DNA of 64,000 nucleotides, taken from the NCBI GenBank assembly GCA_963170055.1, contig CAUJGJ010000003.1, positions 332,844 through 396,843 on the forward strand, written 5' to 3'. Positions 1 to 57,671 of this stretch are shown here, one piece after another. Numbering within the stretch: position 1 is the first letter of the stretch; each line of letters opens with the position of its first letter. The translations under genes were made by a program, and so were the position numbers. The notes under the pieces are model-generated. The model worked only from the letters and a program-made list of their open reading frames with translations, made no database searches and had not been told where the DNA came from. Origin of the DNA: Halisarca cf. caerulea (lineage: Eukaryota > Porifera > Demospongiae > Chondrillida > Halisarcidae).

Positions 1-110
1 AATCTGTGTGTGTGCGTGTGTTTGTGCGTGTGTGCGTGTGCGTGTGTGTATGTGTTTGTGGGTGTGTGGGTGGGTGTGGGTGGGTGTATATGTGTGTGTC
101 TATGCGTTTG

Positions 111-141
<31 letters not shown>

Positions 142-264
142 TTGTGGGGGTGTGGGTGTGTGTGGGTGTGGGTGGGTGTATGTGTGTGTGTCTATGTGTT
201 TGTGTGTGTGCGTGTGTGTGTGTGTGCGTGTGCATGTGTTTGTGTGGGTGGGTGTGCGTGTGTG

Positions 265-328
<64 letters not shown>

Positions 329-477
329 TGTACGTGTACGTGTGTGTGTGTATATGTTTGTGTATGTGTGTATGTGTGTGCGTGTGTGTGTGTGTATGTG
401 TGTGTGTGTGTGGGTGTCTATGTGTGGGTGGGTGTATGTGTGGGTGGGTGTCTATGTGTTTGTGTGTGGGTGGGTGG

Positions 478-514
<37 letters not shown>

Positions 515-518
515 CACA
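1..518. repeat. interrupted (TG)n microsatellite
   Basis: Almost pure TG dinucleotide with GGGTG, TATG and CGTG interruptions. Open reading frames across it encode only Cys/Val and are repeat artefacts. It lies in the intron or flank just before the first recognisable exon at 787. Confidence 0.95.
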
Positions 519-786
519 CTACCAACCCATAGCAGAAAAAGCTTATAAATGTCTCATTTTGTCCACACAAACTGTTCAAGTAAAAAAGCTGAACTGTCCA
601 GTAAGTGATAGTACTGTCTGCTATTTGTATCACTGCTTTACAAGGGCCTCATTCTTAGGTCCAAACATGTGTACTATTGCAAATTTCTGATAACACTGTC
701 CCCCACCGTAATTTGATAGTCAGCAATACAATTTTAATTAACCCTTGTTGCTTTGTATCACTGACTCTCCTGTGTTTGGACTGCAG

Positions 787-1351
<565 letters not shown>

Positions 1352-1635
1352 TGCCTGACAATGACTGTACATTAGTATTGTATTGACAGCATGAGACTCA
1401 GTGTGAAGTTCATGCATGCATACATAATTTGGTGTGAGTGTCTGGAGCGATCGTGTGCCTGTGTTTCTACATGTGTGAGTGTCACTAGTGTCACGCTGTG
1501 TGTGCGTGGTTTAGTACACAGCTGCAGTACTCCTCGTCTGCTCATACACGCAATGAGTACAAGTCTAGTATAATAGGATTCCATTTGTAGTATTTGTTCA
1601 TTATTCATTTATTGTGTACAAAGATGATTCCCTCT

Positions 1636-1689
<54 letters not shown>

Positions 1690-1690
1690 T

Positions 1691-1764
<74 letters not shown>

Positions 1765-1944
1765 ACGCTTGTGTTTGTGTGGTGTGGTTTTGCATGTGCC
1801 TGTGTGTGTTCATGAATGTGTGACAGTGTGTACCTTCAAGTATTGGTGGGTGTGTTAGTGGGTTGCATATTGTTCATGGGTGGATGGGTGTGTGTGTGTA
1901 CTTATTGAGCAGGAAGTATCTGCGACCTTGCTAGAGACCACTCA
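1352..1944. other. intergenic spacer with (TG)n and a candidate acceptor
   Basis: The spacer between the UBA stop and the next gene holds a (TG)n tract at about 1638-1763 and unassigned sequence. At 1911-1912 an AG follows a T-rich stretch, so the next gene may have a spliced 5' leader or further upstream coding exons. I cannot identify a promoter. Confidence 0.5.
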
Positions 1945-4900
1945 ATGGCAGCTTCTATGAACAGCTTATTCTGCAAAACGTGTGAAGCAGTCGTTGCTAA
2001 TCTCATTAGCTACAAAACCCTTCCAAATGGAGCGACCTTACATTGCAACGTAAGTGTATTCATAGACCGAGTGTTTACTATGAATATCGTTACACCGATC
2101 GGTGTGGTCCAGCTGTCCAGTCAGCTGTGAACTCTGCGAAGAATCGATTGTGATTGGTGTGTCGGTCGCTGCAGGTGGATTCGAACAGGTGAGCTGCCCT
2201 TGGTACGGACTCGTACCAAAGTGTAGTACAGTCTCGTGCGTGAGGTTTGAGTGGACTAGAAGGCGCGCGTGCAAGCCCCGTACATAGATCATGATCGACC
2301 GATGCAAGTACGGTCACGCTTAGCCTTCCCTTGTATCATATGTGGTTGCTGATTCAATGGCTATAAGGTTATGGGCATCAGCTACAGCTGCGAAGGCCCG
2401 TGTTTGGTTGTTGTACGAGAGCCATGCATACCTATAGTAACCACGTGTACGCAAACACAATGCAATCACGCACCCATGATCGATCGACTGTTCTTCTCTG
2501 TTTTGGTAGGCATTTTTTGATACGATTGATTCTCTAGGAATGTCTGCTTTTCAGCCTACGTCTCCTGCGGCCAGCGTCAACTTCTCTCCAGTCCCAGGTC
2601 CTGTACAAGTCGCACAACCTCCCACTTTCCAGAGAAACATCAGTGGATCAGCCATTGCGTCAAGCACCATGCAACAATCAGCCTTGACTCCATCGATGCA
2701 GGGCCAGCTACAGCAGTCAACAGTGACTCCAATGATTCAGGGTCAGCTGCAGCAGTCAACAGTCACTCCAGCAATACAGGGCCAGCTACAGCAGTCAACA
2801 ATGACTCCAGCAATACAGGGCCAGCTGCAGCAGTCAGCCAACCAGTGGAATGTATCACCTCTACAGCATATACAGCAGAGCCCACTCACTGCACAGGGTA
2901 ATCAAAACTCTGCATCTTTCATACAACCTTCAGGCACATTAGCTGCACAGCCTACAGCGAACACCATAATCCTCGCTCCAAGCTCACAAAATCAGCTGTA
3001 TCAACAACAGCTGCAATACTACCCTAACTATGCCACTGGACAGCCCAACTCATCTGTTGCCAATCCTGTGAACTTGAACTACCAAACTGGAGCCTCTGTT
3101 GCGCCATACTTAACTCAGCAACAACAGACGGGCTCCAGTCTTGTTTCTCTTTCTCCGACATCAAAGAGCTTTTCGTCTCTGCCATCTGCAAATCCTGCTC
3201 AGCTCCAACCAGCCATTACTACTAACCAGCTGCAAACTGGACTAGGCACAAACCAGCTGCAAACTGGACTAGGCACAAACCAGCTGCAAACCGGACTAGG
3301 CACAAACCAGCTGCAAACCGGACTTGGTACTAATCAACTGCAAACCGGACTAGGCACAAACCAGCTGCAAACCGGACTAGGCACAAACCAGCTGCAAACC
3401 GGACTTGGTACTAATCAACTGCAAACCGGACTTGGTACTAATCAGCTGCAAACCGGACTAGGCACAAACCAGCTGCAAACCGGACTAGGCACAAACCAGC
3501 TGCAAACCGGACTTGGTACTAATCAACTGCAAACCGGACTTGGTACTAATCAGCTGCAAACTGGACTTGGTACTAATCAGCTGCAAACCGGACTTGGTAC
3601 AAATCAACTGCAAACCGGACTAGGCACAAATCAACTGCAAACCGGACTTGGTACTAATCAACTGCAAACCGGACTTGGTACAAATCAACTGCAAACCAGA
3701 GTAAGCCCAAATCAAATGCAAACCAGACTTGGTACTAATCAACTGCAAACTGGACTTGGGACCAATCAAATGCAAACAGGATTAAATTTTGGTACAAACC
3801 AGATTCAAACTGGGTTTGGTATCAATCAAACTCAAGCTATGCATGGATTTGGTACTAATCAGATGCAATCCGGACTTGGTACAAATCAAGTGCAATCTGG
3901 ACTTGGTACAAATCAATTGAAAACTGGACTTGGTACCTGTCAAGTGCAATCTGGACTTGGTACAAATCAATTGCAAACCGGACTTGGTACCAGTCAAGTG
4001 CAATCTGGACTTAGTATCAGTCCAATGCAATCTGGACTTGGTACCAATCAGCTACAAATGGGACTTGGAACCTCACAGATGCAAGGTGGACTTGTTACAC
4101 CTCAGCTTACAACCACTCCGCTACAACCAGGAGTGGGGGCGACTACACCACAACACAATACACAAACTTACCAATCACCTAACATCAGTCCCGCCCACCC
4201 CAGTGGGGCTGTGGGTGTGTCTCCTATTACTCCAGTATCGCTCACTCCAGTACAGTCTCCCATGTCTACAGGCTCTCCCGGCCAGGTGAACCAAAGTGCA
4301 TTGCTGTCTCCCAACATCCTGGGAGCTCCGCTGCACACCGGTGAGTGAGAATGTTTAATTTTTACTGCTTCAGTGTGTGTACAGTTACTGGAGCAACCTT
4401 GCTGTGTGCAGCCACGCCTCATTTATCCAACACTAGTTTATCGAAGATCTCACATGTCTCATTCAACCTGAATCCACATTGCAGTGGTGTACATACCGTA
4501 GAGCGGGAAATTTTCACTAATTGCAGTAAAATGTAATATTCGCGAGTTTTTTTATTGTGATGTGAAGATTATAATTATATGGGGTATTTATGTTTCCAAG
4601 TCATTTGTGTCTATTTCTGAACCGTTTCATGTTCGGATTATGCTTTCACTGAGTTCAGCGCTCCATTCCTTAGAGAATCTTATTATAACACACTGTTTTC
4701 CAACTTTAGCTCATAATATTATATTCTGCGAAATTATCACAGTTGAAATTTCGTGAATCCGTACAATTCGCGAATATAGTGAAAATATTACCTCTCGAAA
4801 GTTTCCCGCTCTATGGTGATCCACCCTCATTTAGCCAGCACCTGGCAATAAATAGTCACAATCAGGTACAATTAATGAGGATTCAGTGGTTTACTTGTGC

Positions 4901-5116
4901 CACATGTGTTCCTCACATACAGTTCATGTGTTCCTCACATACAGTTCATATGTTCCTCACATACAGTACATGTGTTTCTTAGTACATGCTTGCAGAGCTC
5001 ACTGGTAATACTTTAAAATGTGTGTCTTTTTCACAAAACTACTACTTTTATGTGGCACATACATTGGCATGTATCTCTTACGTGCAGGTGTGGTGCAGCC
5101 TCTGCAGTACTCCTAG
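1945..5116 (+). CDS. Gln/Ser/Thr-rich low-complexity protein with 9-residue tandem repeats
   Basis: Predicted exons are 1945-2049 (possibly starting at 1913), 2510-4340 and 5088-5116. The phases agree: AAC|gtaagt joins GCA in phase 0, and ACC G|gtgagt joins GT in phase 1. The third exon encodes GVVQPLQYS and ends in TAG at 5114-5116. The first exon contains MNSLFCKTCEAVVANL and continues into AFFDTIDSLGMS in exon 2; I do not recognise this N-terminal segment. The long exon is Q/S/T/P-rich, starts with four ~18-residue GQLQQSTVTP-type repeats, then has about 30 copies of TNQLQTGLG, and ends with SP/TP-rich sequence. There are no membrane segments. Such composition is typical of disordered scaffold, trafficking or transcription cofactors, but no function can be assigned. 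ATG at 1945 is the first usable start; additional upstream exons are possible. Confidence 0.65.
3225..4080 (+). repeat. 27-bp coding minisatellite (TNQLQTGLG repeat)
   Basis: About 30 in-frame 27-bp units encode TNQLQTGLG. The 5' units are near-identical and fall into two synonymous types (aggcacaaaccagctgcaa versus ggtactaatcaactgcaa) that alternate in blocks, a sign of recent unequal exchange. The 3' units are diverged (QMQSGLG, QVQSGLG, QIQTGFG). No unit contains a frameshift, so the protein frame has been maintained. Confidence 0.9.
4905..4980. repeat. short tandem repeat, ~24 bp x 3-4
   Basis: Units of the form tgttcctcacatacagttca lie in intron 2 of the Q-rich gene. Each contains cacatacag, an acceptor-like trinucleotide context, about 110 bp before the true acceptor at 5087. 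Confidence 0.7.
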
Positions 5117-5275
5117 ATCAAACTTCGGTATGGACACGGATTTTCTACACTGTTGTCTTCACCAAACCTGTGACTGCATGTGCCTTTGAAACATGGACTA
5201 AACTCTAAATTATTGATTCCTGTAACAGTTTTAAACGTTCTTTTATTTTTGGAAAACTTCCCATTCATGTGACAC

Positions 5276-5532
5276 CCTGTGCATGTACCCTGTGCATGTA
5301 CCCTGTGCATGTACCCTATGCATGTACCCTGTGCATGTACCCTATGCATGTACCCTGTGCATGTACCCTGTGCATGTACCCTATGCATGTACCCTGTGCA
5401 TGTACCCTGTGCATGTACCCTGTGCATGTACCCTGTGCATGTACCCTGTGCATGTACAGTAAACCCCTGTGCATGTACAATAAACCCCTGTGCATGTACC
5501 CTGTGCATGTACAGTAAAACCCTGTGCATGTA
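5276..5532. repeat. 13-bp minisatellite downstream of the Q-rich gene
   Basis: About 20 units of ccctgtgcatgta, with later units diverging to acagtaaacccctgtgcatg. The array lies 160 bp after the TAG and may be part of the 3' UTR. Confidence 0.9.
5479..5484 (+). promoter_or_regulatory. possible polyadenylation signal AATAAA
   Basis: AATAAA formed within a variant minisatellite unit, ~360 bp after the TAG of the Q-rich gene. It is the first canonical hexamer downstream, but its position inside a repeat makes its use uncertain. Confidence 0.25.
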
Positions 5533-5606
5533 CAATAATTTTTGTAATACTATTATTTATATTAACTAAACTAATTAATATAAACTTTTCTTGCTTAACT
5601 ATATTT

Positions 5607-5684
<78 letters not shown>

Positions 5685-5685
<1 letters not shown>

Positions 5686-6310
5686 AGTGTTGGGGTCATT
5701 ACTTCTGAAAAGTAATCTCGTTACATATTTACATATTACTATGAAAACTTATAATGCGTTACAGTTACATATTACTCAATAATAAATGTAACTAGTAATT
5801 ACAGATTAGATTTGCTCTCGTAAACTACCCCCAAGTTGCAACCCAAAGAAAATTTTTACCCTCCTAAATGTGAATATAAACATAGCATGTAGGATCATTG
5901 AATATTAGAATCACACTTGGCTATTCATGAAACAAATGTAGTAGATTTCACAACCACTGATGAAGGGTGGAATTCCCAGAAAAGGCCTTATAGCATATTG
6001 GCAAAACAGCGATGTTTCGTCTCAGATTATCGTGGTCAGTACATTTCTATCTACCCTAGCTTTAGTTGGAGCTTTTTAGAAAATTTTTACCCTCCTAAAT
6101 GTGAATATAAACATAGCATGTAGGATCATTGAATATTAGAATCACACTTGGCTATTCATGAAACAAATGTAGTAGATTTCACAACCACTGATGAAGGGTG
6201 GAATTCCCAGAAAAGGCCTTATAGCACATTGGCAAAACAGCGATGTTTCGTCTCAGATTATCGTGGTTAGTACATTTCTATCTACCCTAGCTTTAGTTGG
6301 AGCTTTTTAG
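5685..6310 (+). mobile_element. hAT-like MITE, 3' end missing, abutting (CA)n
   Basis: Starts CAGTGTTGGGGTCATTAC directly after a (CA)n tract (about 5611-5684) and is homologous for several hundred bases to the complete copy at 63252-63825. The distal terminus (CCCCAACACTG) is not found. CAGTGTTGGG termini are typical of some animal hAT elements. It has no coding capacity. Confidence 0.7.
5849..6310. repeat. 231-bp tandem duplication inside the hAT-like MITE
   Basis: Units 5849-6079 and 6080-6310 are almost identical (for example agcatatt versus agcacatt). The corresponding region is single in the copy at 63252-63825, so the duplication arose in this copy. Confidence 0.9.
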
Positions 6311-6539
6311 AAGTTAAGAACAGAGTTTTAGAATAGTAGCATCTTTACGCGTTGAAGTCCTCTCTTCTTACTGTGAGAATTTGCCACCGTGATGGTGCTT
6401 TTTTTATAGTATGGTCAAAGCACATCTACAACCTTTTGCTGATACATCTACACATCTACACATCTACACATCTACACATCTACACATGCACGCACATGTA
6501 TACACAGACATGCACACATGCACACACACTGTGATCATA

Positions 6540-9066
<2,527 letters not shown>

Positions 9067-9105
9067 GTGTGTGTATGTGTGAGTGTGTTAGTGTGTGTGG
9101 GCGGG

Positions 9106-9187
<82 letters not shown>

Positions 9188-9228
9188 TGTCTGTGTGTGT
9201 GTATGTACGTGTGTGTAGGGGGGGTTGC

Positions 9229-9293
<65 letters not shown>

Positions 9294-9313
9294 TGCAGGT
9301 GTGTGGTGTATAT

Positions 9314-9385
<72 letters not shown>

Positions 9386-9413
9386 GGGGAGTTGTCTGTG
9401 TGTGTGTGTGTAT

Positions 9414-9475
<62 letters not shown>

Positions 9476-9515
9476 CGTGTGTGTGTGCGTGTGTGCGTGT
9501 GTGTGTGCACGTGTG
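9067..9515. repeat. compound (TG)n microsatellite
   Basis: Four long TG runs separated by short spacers such as tgtagggggggttg and aaggggagttg. Open frames across it are artefacts. Confidence 0.95.
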
Positions 9516-9595
9516 ATATAGTAATCACTCTCAAATCAATAAATTTACTTTATACAACCTCTTCACTTGATATAAGGGTTGCACCCGCCACCCGA

Positions 9596-9636
9596 ACTAG
9601 GGATGAAGGTGGCCTTTGGCCACCTTCTCCCCTAGT
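9596..9636. other. near-perfect hairpin (19-bp arms, TTT loop)
   Basis: Left arm ACTAGGGATGAAGGTGGCC and right arm GGCCACCTTCTCCCCTAGT are complementary except for two positions, separated by TTT. No poly-T or gene context explains it. Confidence 0.7.
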
Positions 9637-9836
9637 ATGAATAATGAAGATACGAAATTTAAGATTTAATGATTAATGCAAAATTTCTTTGTGGACAACA
9701 TTTCTAGTTACTGAATGAAGCGAGGTTGATTACTTCTGCTGTGCAGGGACCTGATCTCTCGTTTGGCCTGCGTCGCTGTACGAATTGGCGATTTTGCTCC
9801 ATTTTTGTTTATTTCTGTAACCCTTTTACGTTCGTG

Positions 9837-10707
9837 TTAATCCCTTTCGCATTCCCGTAAACGTGCACAAGCCAGTGTAGTGGCGCAAAAGTTCAACAGT
9901 TTGTAGTAGCGCAAAGCAAAGTCCTCTCTGTAACTTCTGACTACAACTGGAAGCTTGAACAGCGTTGTTTCACCATACCACCAGACATTTGATCTGCAGT
10001 TCTAAAGAACGAATCATCGCCGACTTTTTCACACGGTTAGTTATGAGTGCAGATAGCGGTATAGGTACAGCAAGGCAACTGCTCCTGGACGTTCAACCTG
10101 TAGCTCTGAAGAACGAATCATTATTGTCTTTCTTGAGACGGTTAGTTACAAGTGCAAACGGCAGTTTTTTCACAGTTTTATCGTATCATAAGAATGTCCA
10201 TCCACTGATCCAGGAAGCGTTCAGCTCAGTCCTCGCCTGAAGCGCCGCCGTCGGCTCAATTCTATGGTTTGTAGTATCTATAGTGGGAGGCATTTCCATT
10301 CACGGAACGGAAAACTTAGCCAGTGCGGAATCTGTTCCAAGGATGGCATCCGAAGAAGGGCGGTTTACTGCTACTTGGAATGTGACCCAAAAGGCCCTGT
10401 ATTTTTGTGTACAGAGCCCAGTTTTTGCCTCATCCGCACTAACGTTCGCATCCGCCATTTTTTATCAAATAACTGGTGACGTTTGTCTGCGCCTTTCCGT
10501 ATTCTCTTTGTAAAACTTAGAATAACTATATTTTCTATTGGCTGTAACTCCTTTTATGGAGAATCCTTGCTGCTGACACTGTATAAATTATATAACAGTG
10601 ATATGTAGAACATGTATACCAAACGCGAACAAAATCGGATAAACTGAACATCACGTGAACGTTTGCAGGTGAAGCCCCTATAGTGGCTTCTGCACGATAA
10701 AGGGTTA
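9837..10707. mobile_element. TTAA-flanked piggyBac-type MITE (CCACTATAGTGG family), degraded
   Basis: Left flank TTAA at 9837-9840 followed by tccctttcgc, and right end cgataaaggg followed by TTAA at 10704-10707. Subterminal AAGCCAGTGTAGTGGC and its counterpart agcccctatagtggctt resemble the palindromic ccactatagtgg motif of the copies near 26344, 38500 and 45988. TTAA duplication with CCC...GGG ends is the hallmark of piggyBac-type transposition. Open frames inside (for example 9965-10240) have no family resemblance. Confidence 0.55.
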
Positions 10708-11216
10708 ATGAAATGCTCATTTGTCAAAGCGTTTGGGAGCGAGGCGTGTCAGTGCTCGGGTTGGGGTCTGATCGAGTTACATGATCCACTCCTTGGCTGT
10801 AGAACATACAGCATCCCATGGCACAAAACATGGAGTGCATGCAATGTTTGCCCTTGTGCTTTACTTACTGTCACTGGAAAACAGGGTCGAATAGGGAACT
10901 GCAGTCTTTTGAACGGGAAAGGCAGCTCACTACCTGAGGGGTTCTATCGTCGCTGTGCTGTTCTTGCACCGATGCGATACACAGATATGTCTCAATCTAC
11001 CCTTTTCCCGCCTGCCCTGAACTCTTGTATTTAAGTGCCATGTAGGCGTTGCGCCTTAGCCATCAAGACAATCATTCGTCTAGTCTGATAAGAATCAGCC
11101 TAGGATACACAAATTTGTGAACTCCAAGAGATAGCAGCTGTACCAGCTGATAGTCCACTGCAAAAGTTGTTTACTTCAGCATTGTTATTTGTTTTGAACT
11201 TGTAAACACAAAACGA
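10708..11216. other. unassigned sequence upstream of the RTK gene
   Basis: No recognised gene or repeat. A 108-codon open frame at 10708-11034 has no detectable family signature. This is the nearest non-transposon sequence upstream of the RTK start, so a promoter could lie here or inside the following MITE. Confidence 0.35.
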
Positions 11217-12098
11217 TGCAGGTATGTTATGGCAGATTTCGCCATAAAACAAAATGGCTGCCGTTTCCGAACGCTTCGAATTTAACGCTTTGTTTTAGCT
11301 TCCTGAAGGTTGCAAACCCCAAGAAACCATACAGATAGCAAACTGAACATTCATATTTTACTCGTGTGTCATTTAAAGCACCGAAAACATGTTGTACTTG
11401 TTGCATGGTCGCTATTTTTCAACCATATCAAAATTAGCAAATACGCAAAAGACAGAAAGGAAGACCTCCGAGTTTTGCTACACAAGTCGATTCACAAGAT
11501 AGAGCATACCCCGAACTTACATTTTTGGATATGGGGAAGCGCTGCTCCATTCCACGGCTGTTATGTCAAAAGATTTCTTCTCCAACAGAGCGGTTGTAGC
11601 AACAAAAGGTGGTGTGGCATAAACTGAATGGTATAACCGACAATCTTCCCATATCCAAATTGTAAGTTCGGCCCTTTAAGAATAACCTGACGAAGTTTGA
11701 AGCATACAGGTAGAGGTCTAGTTCTCCGCCTTTTTGCCATAACTTTCCTATGCACAAGAGTGCTTCTTTCGCCCTTGGTCACGTGGACAGCACGTGTTCT
11801 CAGTGTTGCAGAGGCTAATTAATACACTGCAGATACGATTATAACTTTGGAGGTAAGTTAGTGATTTCGAAGTTCGAATACTCGCAGATCTGCAATTTCT
11901 CACTCTATTACCATCCATTCGCTAGGATGACAGGCCATAATCCTTTCTGTTGCTGGTGAAACCATTGAAATCTTAAAAACCAGCAAGGTGGTCATGCGGC
12001 TACAACGTGATAAGTAGTATTGGGCGTTACGATTTAATCGCATACCTGTGAAAACCAAACGCCCTTTGCAACCACGAATCTGCCATAACTTACCTGCG
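11217..12098. mobile_element. MITE of the GCAGGTAtGTTATG family, ending at the RTK start codon
   Basis: Left terminus tGCAGGTATGTTATGGCAGA and right terminus (reverse complement) cGCAGGTAAGTTATGGCAGA form clear inverted repeats. An internal acggctgttatgtc motif is shared with other family members. The flanking dinucleotide is GA on both sides (11215-11216, 12099-12100), unlike the TA of other copies. The A of the ATG at 12100 is part of this flank. Confidence 0.8.
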
Positions 12099-12099
12099 G

Positions 12100-54461
<42,362 letters not shown>

Positions 54462-54803
54462 CACCTTTACAATTTGTTAACTGCTGGTCATTTTTTATGA
54501 TCACATACTTATCCACAACTCAAGTTTTCGGGTTGATTTGAAATTCTGATTGACCTTATATTGCAATTGATTAGTATCACACAACATCCCATTGTTGACA
54601 TGTACTTTCTAGTTAACAGGTATTACTCATTTTTCATGACTCACTTTATCTTAAACAGGAGATGGCAATAGCATTAGAAGGAAGTAGTGTACGTGTGTGC
54701 ACACAAATGCTCTAAAATGTGTGCTGTCCATGGCCAACTGCCTTTACTTAGCATATTTGATGAGATGCAATGAATCTGAGAGAGCTAAGAACTGCTGAGG
54801 TCA
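54462..54803 (+). other. probable 3' UTR of the RTK gene
   Basis: Sequence after the stop before the next MITE. No AATAAA or ATTAAA is visible, so the transcript end is not located. Confidence 0.4.
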
Positions 54804-55753
54804 CAGGGTATTTATTTATAACCGTCCAGTAATATAATGCAAAAATGGCCGTCGTGAAATAGTTTCACGAATTATCGATTGTTTCTATTTAGTTGACCAG
54901 TTTTTTTGCCCAGTTCTTAATGAACGAAAGATTTGTATATTCTGCGCATGATGATGCTAAACTAGCAATTGTTTCTATTGTCTGAAGAAAGATAGCGAGC
55001 CTGGAATACATAGCAGTTTCAGACAAACTTTGCCTCGGTTGCAGTTTTAGAACCCTCTCAATTCACATGAAGCAACACGAAAAGACAGAACAAGAGCTAT
55101 CCAAAAATCGTTCGGGGCTATAGGTTATAATCTTCTGTAAAAAGTTATAACCGAAAAACCTGTTTCTTCACCCTTCAAACAGCCAAAATTTAGCATAAAT
55201 GGTCAAATTGAAAGAAACTGCTTGATTGTAGCACTATGCCCGGAACAATTTTTACAAACTGAAACATCTTAAGACTCCATCGAAGTAGGATTGGACAAGA
55301 TTCAAAGGCATCTAAAGGTCTGGCGAAATTACTTTATCTTCTCCTTCAATAAAACTGCCATTTTTTGTGACGTTTCATTAAGACTTAGGCGCAACGTCAC
55401 AAAAATCGCCTTCTCTTCCCATTCTGTTGATACGTGAAATTTGCGACGTCATCTGAAAGACGCTAAATGACGCATTAAAAAAGCTGCTAATTGATGTAGA
55501 AAACAAGCACTATTGATATGGTTGAAAATAGCAATATTTATATGGTTGAAAATAGCAACTATGGAACAGGTACAACATGTTTTTGGTGCTTTAAATGACA
55601 CACGAGTAAAATATGAATGTTCAGTTTACTATCTGTATGGTTTCTTGGGGTTTACAACAGCCTTCAGGAAGCTAAAACTAAGCGTTTAATTTGAAGCATT
55701 TGGAAACGGCAGCAATTTTGTTTCATGGCAAAGTATGCCATAACATACCTGCG
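54804..55753. mobile_element. GCAGGTATGTTATG-family MITE, left end uncertain
   Basis: Right terminus tatgccataacatacctgcg followed by TA. The right ~250 bp are the reverse complement of 11220-11400 (cttcaggaagctaaaac, agtttactatctgtatgg). The left boundary is a guess from cagggtatttatttataacc. Confidence 0.6.
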
Positions 55754-57006
55754 TACATATTGAAAGCATAGTCAGTCTGTGCCTTTGGGAGGCCACTCAA
55801 CTGGGAGAATTTGCTAAGCAACATTGCTTCGGATTCCAAATATTCCACTTAGGATTCCTAACATGCACTTCTTCAGTTAATTGGGTGTCCCTTCATACCT
55901 ATAGCATGAAGACAGGATGTAAGATGTCAGAATGGCATTCCAAAGTAATTGTCCTCGAACATAGCTTAGCTGAAAAGCAGTTCTTTGCCCAAAGGGCTGT
56001 GCTATATAGCTATAATATACACATGCTTTCTCTTGTAGGTTACCGTAAGCAACTGATCATGATATGCATGTTGCATTATTGATATAATTGGCTCTTAACT
56101 AGAGGCAATAAATTAGTTGACTCATTTGTAAAGTCATGCAACTAGTTTGTTTATGAGTCAAAGTCAGCTGTGTTTTGAGTACCCTTAAAAATAAATTAGA
56201 CAGTACTAAAGATATAGTTGTAGAAATTATTTGACATGCTAGATCAATTTGGATAAGTTATATCTTTGGAGAGTCACTTGGGCTTCTTCAGGTACACACT
56301 AAAAAACTAAAAACTGATCAGTTCTGTCTAAAGATAAAATTTATCCAAACTACTTAAGATAAGCTGTTTTGTCATGTTTATGTGCAGGGAGGTTTTAGCA
56401 ATCTTGAAATTACTTGCTACAACATACTTAAACATGTTATTTTTTAAACCCTTAAATTATTTTTTTAGGTCCCTGAAATACAGCTTATTTGAATGGTAAA
56501 CAGAGTAAAGTTTCCAAATTTGGGAGCCCTATTAGCTAGACTTTCCAAATTTGGTGACTCCAGCACTGAACCAATGTCTATTACTTATCCCAATGAGCCA
56601 TATTTCAGGGCTGGGACTTGTTGTTGCAACTTCAAAAGACAAATTGCAGCTTAAATGCGTCACTTTATGTATCAACATTGTTTGGTTCCCCAGAGATTTA
56701 GGCCATTCTGAGTTCAAATTCTGGAGATATCCAATAAAATTAGCTCAAACTGCTATCATAACAAGCTTTGCTTACAAATTCCCCAAGAATGTTATGAAAA
56801 CAGTGAAAAGTCCACACTTTGTGGCAAGTCCTTAAAAAATAATTAAGGGTATAAAAATAACCTGTTCTTGGATTTATTTTCCTACATAATATTATTATAC
56901 AATCAAACAATTATTGAAAGAAGAAATATTTGAGTTACTGGAAAAGTATACCAGTTGTAGCCTTAGTAGAAACAAACTTGAAGCTGTGGGTGTGATCCTG
57001 AGGCTA
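55754..57006. other. intergenic, nothing recognised
   Basis: AT-rich. Short open frames at 55885-56082 and 56551-56835 match no family. Confidence 0.5.
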
Positions 57007-57671
57007 CGCAGGTATGTTATGTCCGATTTTAGACATAGAACAAAATGGCGGACGTTATCGAAACATGAAGTTTATTGCCTTGTTCTCTGCCGAAATGTGA
57101 AATACAGCTCCAGATATTGCTTGTACCAACATATGAACATATATATTTTGTAACTGAATGATTTCGAGGCCTATTTAATTCTCAATAGTTTGTCTCTGTC
57201 CACATTATTCAGACCTATGTGGAAGCACAAAGATTGCAAATTCCGGTCGGAGAAATCTCGGGTTTTGCGTACAAAAGTAGGCTCAAAAGGTAGAACAAAG
57301 TATGAACTTTCTAAATCGAAAAATGAATTTTGATGCTCCGTTCCACGGCTGTTATGTCCAAGGTTATACACAAGAAACACACCTCTATGGCCACAAAACG
57401 CTGGACATAAAATGAATGGAGCAACGTACGAAGATTCATTTTTCGATTCTGGGGGTTTGGTCCTTTAAGAACAATCTGTGAAGGTTTCAATACTAAAATC
57501 CAAAATTTTTCCGACCGAAATTTCGATTGAAATATTCTTGTGGAGTCATCTTCCTTCTTCGTCGAATATCACATGCAGTCACGTGGTTTGATTACTTCAT
57601 ACAAAACCAGACTGCGTGTCTATATACCAGCAGATAAGTCACCGAGTTAGTTCTTTCAACAAACGAAACTG
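57007..57671. mobile_element. GTTATGTCC-family MITE, right end replaced by foldback element
   Basis: TA + CGCAGGTATGTTATGTCCGA, internal ccacggctgttatgtccaag and gctggacataaaatgaatgg. Homology to 41985-42280 stops near 57671, where the foldback-related sequence starts. Confidence 0.8.

Noticed and set aside
6..690. Long Cys/Val open frames
   Set aside because: Direct translation of (TG)n; no codon diversity and open in all frames.
5113..5535. Open frames on both strands with MHRVHAQGTCTG-type repeats
   Set aside because: Translation of the 13-bp minisatellite; open in several frames at once.
9965..11034. Open frames of 70-108 codons
   Set aside because: Mostly inside a TTAA-flanked MITE or next to it; no family signature and no splice context.
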